Source: Roseomonas sp.
GTDB lineage: Bacteria; Pseudomonadota; Alphaproteobacteria; Acetobacterales; Acetobacteraceae
NCBI GenBank assembly: GCA_020249435.1
Contig: JADCFQ010000022.1
Span: 1-64,000 of the forward strand
Reading direction: 5' to 3'
DNA: 64,000 nucleotides
Shown here: in pieces, positions 61,391-64,000 of the stretch
Layout: each line of letters starts with the position of its first letter
Numbering within the stretch: the first letter of the stretch is position 1
Position numbers and translations under genes: made by a program
The notes under the pieces: model-generated
What the model saw: the letters and a program-made list of their open reading frames with translations, nothing else
Databases searched by the model: none
What the model was told of the DNA's origin: nothing

Positions 61391-62392
61391 TTACGACGTC
61401 AGCGCATTGATGCGGGTAAAGATGCTCTCAGCGCCGACTTCCTTGGCATAGGCTTCCATCACCGGATCAACCGCGCGCTTCAACGCATCACGATCATTGA
61501 AGGCAATCCGCCGCAAGCGGCCCGCGCTTTCAAGCGCGGCGAGCTTCTGCCCATCCTCGCTGCTTTCGGCTTCGCGCCCAAAGGCGCCGGCTTCACGCCC
61601 AGCGCGCTTCACCGCTTCCTGCAAGGCGGGCGGCAGGCGGGAAAGCGTTTGGCTCGAAAAACAGACCGGGCGAATGGTGATGGCGTGTTCTGTCATGATC
61701 AGGTTCGGCGCCACTTCAAAGAAACGCATCGCCTCAACACCCGCGGCTTCATTCTCACCGGCTTCAATGACGTTGTTCTGGATGCCGTTATAGACTTCAT
61801 TATAGGCAATCACGGTCGGCGCCATGCCGGCCGCCTGGAAGGTGCGTGACCAGATCGGCGCGCCCTGCACGCGTACTTTCAGCCCGCGCAGCTCTGCCAT
61901 ATTGGTGATGCGACGATTGGCGAAGATATTGCGCACACCACCGCCAGCATAGCCGATCAGCATCACGCGGGCGCGGCGTTCCACCTCATCCGCGACAGGC
62001 GCGAAAAGGTTCTGGTCCAGCACCTGGTTCCAATGCTTCAGGTCACGGAACAGGAAGGGCGCATCCACAAAGGGGGCGGCGCGGCTGAAGGTGGACATAT
62101 GCGCGGGCGAGACAATGCCGTAATCCACCGCACCACGGCCCGCCGACATATATTCGAAATACTGCTTTTCCAGCCCCAGGCTGCTGTTCTTGTGCAGCAC
62201 GAAATTCACCGGGCCAGCCGTGTAATAGCGCTTCACAAGCTCTTCAAAGCGCACCAGGGCGCGGGTGAAGACATGTTCATCATTGAACTGCACCGCGCCA
62301 TTCAGGGTGATGGCCTGCTGCGCCCGTGCCACGGCCGGCGCGGCCAGGCCCGCAGCGGCCAAGCTTAGCCCAAGCAATTGCCTACGATTCAT
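61391..62392 (-). CDS. dctP: TRAP transporter solute-binding protein
   Basis: A 333-residue periplasmic DctP with a signal peptide (MNRRQLLGLSLAAAGLAAPA, cleavage after AVARA). FEELVKRYYTAGPVNF, GLKVRVQGAPIWSRTFQAAG and NEVYNGIQNNVIEAGENEA are ligand-pocket motifs, with the arginine in VRVQG holding the carboxylate. The ATG at 62392 follows GGGAGAAACGTC. It is divergent from two SDR genes, which may act on the imported acid. Confidence 0.92.
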   Translation of the reverse strand: MNRRQLLGLSLAAAGLAAPAVARAQQAITLNGAVQFNDEHVFTRALVRFEELVKRYYTAGPVNFVLHKNSSLGLEKQYFEYMSAGRGAVDYGIVSPAHMSTFSRAAPFVDAPFLFRDLKHWNQVLDQNLFAPVADEVERRARVMLIGYAGGGVRNIFANRRITNMAELRGLKVRVQGAPIWSRTFQAAGMAPTVIAYNEVYNGIQNNVIEAGENEAAGVEAMRFFEVAPNLIMTEHAITIRPVCFSSQTLSRLPPALQEAVKRAGREAGAFGREAESSEDGQKLAALESAGRLRRIAFNDRDALKRAVDPVMEAYAKEVGAESIFTRINALTS

Positions 62393-62526
62393 GACGTTTC
62401 TCCCGTTTTTACCGGCTTCGTGCACCGGCTGGCATGACTATAGGCAGGCATTTCGGCGCGCGGGAAGCCTTGGGGCTTTCCAGGGGTGATTTTCCCGTCA
62501 AAACTCGAGAGAGCGGAGGAAGTGAC

Positions 62527-63276
62527 ATGGCAAAGACTGATCTGGCAGGGCGGGTTGCGGTGATTACCGGGGCAGCGCGTGGCATTGGCCTGGCGGTGGC
62601 CGCATTGGCCGCTTCACGCGGGGCTGCCATCGCCATTTGGGATATGGATGAAGCCGCTGCCAAGGCCGCCGCCGCGCGCTTGGGGCAGGCCAAGGTCAGC
62701 ACCCATATCCTGGACCTGACCGATGCGGCGGCGGTGGAAGCCGCGACGCAAGCGACACTCGCCGCCCATGGGCGGGTGGATATTCTGGTCAATAATGCCG
62801 GCATCACCGGCGGCAATGCGCCGGTCTGGGAATTGCCCGTGGCGGAATGGCGCCGCGTGATTGAGGTGAATTTGATCGCCCCCTTCATCGTCGCCCGCGC
62901 CCTGGTGCCGCATATGCGTGCGGCGGGTTATGGGCGTGTGGTGAATATCGCCTCCATCGCCGGCAAGGAAGGCAATCCGAATGCGTCGCATTACAGCGCT
63001 TCCAAGGCAGGTTTGATCGGGCTCACCAAATCGCTCGGCAAGGAATTGGCCGGCAGTGGGGTGCTTGCCAATTGCGTCACACCGGCAGCGGCCGAAACCG
63101 ATATCTTCAAGCAAATGACCGCTGAGCAAATCGCCTGGATGCGCTCCAAAATTCCGATGGATCGCTTTGTGCAGGTGGAAGAAATCGCCGAATTGGTCTG
63201 CTGGCTGGCGTCCGAGGCCTGTTCCTTTTCCACCGGCGCGGTTTTCGACATTTCCGGCGGGCGCGCCACCTATTGA
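62527..63276 (+). CDS. short-chain dehydrogenase/reductase
   Basis: A 249-residue classical SDR. AVITGAARGIGLAVAALAA is the NAD(P) loop, AIWDMDE has an acidic residue favouring NAD, ILVNNAGITGGN the NNAG motif, and NIASIAGKEGNPNASHYSAS plus KAGL the Ser-Tyr-Lys active site. It resembles 3-oxoacyl-reductase or sugar-alcohol dehydrogenases. GGAGGAA precedes the ATG at 62527. A second SDR follows 69 bases later. Confidence 0.88.
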   Translation: MAKTDLAGRVAVITGAARGIGLAVAALAASRGAAIAIWDMDEAAAKAAAARLGQAKVSTHILDLTDAAAVEAATQATLAAHGRVDILVNNAGITGGNAPVWELPVAEWRRVIEVNLIAPFIVARALVPHMRAAGYGRVVNIASIAGKEGNPNASHYSASKAGLIGLTKSLGKELAGSGVLANCVTPAAAETDIFKQMTAEQIAWMRSKIPMDRFVQVEEIAELVCWLASEACSFSTGAVFDISGGRATY

Positions 63277-63345
63277 CAGGGGCGCATTGCCAGCCGGCGC
63301 GCGGCGCTGCAAGCTTCACGAAACCTGATGGGAGAGAGATTGGAC

Positions 63346-64000
63346 ATGAGCACAGAAGGCAAGATCGCCGTCGTCACCGGGGCTGGCAGCGGCGTGGGCC
63401 GCGCGGCGGCATTGGCGCTGCTGGGCGGTGGTTGGCAGGTGGTGCTGGCGGGGCGCCGCGCCGATGCCTTGCAGGAAACCGTCACCCTGGCGGGTGCGGC
63501 AGGATCGCGCGCGCTTTGCGTGCCTTCCGATGTGTCAGACCCTGCGGCAGTGGATGCGCTTTTTGCCACCGTCAAGCAACGCTATGGCCGGCTTGATATG
63601 CTGTTCAACAATGCCGGCACCAATGTGCCTGGCATGCCCTTTGAAGATCTGACCTATGCGGATTGGACGCGGGTTGTCGGCGTGAACCTGACCGGCTGTT
63701 TTCTCTGTGCCCAGGCCGCCTTTCGCATCATGAAGGACCAAAAGCCGCAGGGCGGGCGCATCATCAATAATGGTTCGATCAGCGCGCATACGCCGCGCCC
63801 GGATAGCGCGCCCTATACCGCCACCAAGCATTCCATTACGGGGCTGACAAAATCCCTCATGCTCGATGGCCGCAAATACGATATTTGCGCGGGGCAGATT
63901 GATATCGGCAATGCCGCAACGCCCATGACGCAGCGCATGACGCGCGGCGTGAAGCAGGCCGATGGCAGCACGGCGGTGGAGCCCACCATGGATGTCACGC
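63346..64000 (+). CDS. short-chain dehydrogenase/reductase, 3' end beyond the window
   Basis: At least 218 residues with no stop before 64000. It begins [20 protein letters not shown] (TGxxxGxG loop), has [28 protein letters not shown] and [11 protein letters not shown] with Tyr and Lys of the active site. GGAGAG stands about ten bases upstream. It is a distinct paralogue of the preceding SDR (different motif details). Downstream genes and substrate are not visible. Confidence 0.85.
   Translation, partial: MSTEGKIAVVTGAGSGVGRAAALALLGGGWQVVLAGRRADALQETVTLAGAAGSRALCVPSDVSDPAAVDALFATVKQRYGRLDMLFNNAGTNVPGMPFEDLTYADWTRVVGVNLTGCFLCAQAAFRIMKDQKPQGGRIINNGSISAHTPRPDSAPYTATKHSITGLTKSLMLDGRKYDICAGQIDIGNAATPMTQRMTRGVKQADGSTAVEPTMDVT

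Noticed and set aside
1-64000. tRNA, rRNA or CRISPR array
   Set aside because: Reading the intergenic gaps I saw no cloverleaf-like 3'-CCA segments, no rRNA-like stretches and no regularly spaced direct repeats. A tRNAscan or repeat search would settle it.

Overview
The window looks like a chromosome segment of a GC-rich alphaproteobacterium, most likely of the Acetobacteraceae (Roseomonas-like). That rests on the GTTC-N7-GTTC LexA box in front of lexA, the gapR (DUF2312) and DUF1244 gene pair, a DUF2336 protein, orphan Bug-type solute-binding proteins, and high GC with a strong G/C third-position bias. The lineage is inference. No rRNA or tRNA gene and no CRISPR array was seen. Genes are densely packed, with many 1-4 base start/stop overlaps.

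Region by region. 1-1.3 kb: the right end of an ISAs1-type insertion sequence, then two tandem paralogous half-size permeases. 1.3-1.9 kb: an AT-richer patch with two small two-helix membrane proteins. 1.96-6.86 kb: an unusual operon of a stand-alone RibD-type reductase, an MDR oxidoreductase, a divergent 6-pyruvoyl-tetrahydropterin-synthase homologue, a VapBC/FitAB toxin-antitoxin pair, a GT4 glycosyltransferase and a SAM methyltransferase. It reads like a biosynthetic pathway for a modified pterin- or pyrimidine-like compound. 6.86-9.1 kb: four-carbon acid-sugar catabolism (otnK, otnC) with a small third gene. 9.1-9.9 kb: a Doc-type toxin-antitoxin module, followed by a decayed partial copy of that third gene. 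9.9-19 kb: ATP-grasp and PHP proteins, a chemoreceptor, a CHAP-domain protein, dinB, a ROK kinase, a TusA-like protein and an HDAC-family deacetylase. 20.1-23.2 kb: the isoprenoid operon xseB-ispA-dxs. 23.2-30.1 kb: an LLM flavin oxidoreductase, two orphan Bug proteins, a TPP-enzyme/SDR pair and a membrane-fused spermidine-synthase-like protein.

30.1-34 kb: gapR and the DUF1244 gene lie opposite a glycerate 2-kinase and pyruvate kinase operon. The pyruvate kinase frame is fused to an N-terminal helix-turn-helix and preceded by palindromes. Two nested hairpins precede the kinase. 34-41.8 kb: an AapJ-like binding protein, a TetR-controlled DevBCA exporter operon with its operator, and lipid A/Kdo genes (lpxK, waaA, DUF374 acyltransferase). 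41.9-46.7 kb: an RND efflux pair and thioredoxin. 46.8-59.5 kb: enoyl-CoA hydratase, a PTGR-like reductase, lexA, a Sua5-type tRNA-modification enzyme, a CysQ-like phosphatase, tandem leucyl aminopeptidases with holC, argB, a DUF2336 gene and dapD-dapE. 59.5-64 kb: a TRAP transporter (DctM, DctQ, DctP) divergent from two SDR genes, the last cut by the window edge.

The most novel-looking parts are the 1.96-6.86 kb operon, including a pterin-synthase homologue that has lost canonical catalytic residues, and the HTH-pyruvate kinase fusion with its palindromic upstream sites. Function assignments rest on motif recognition by eye; no database search was run.
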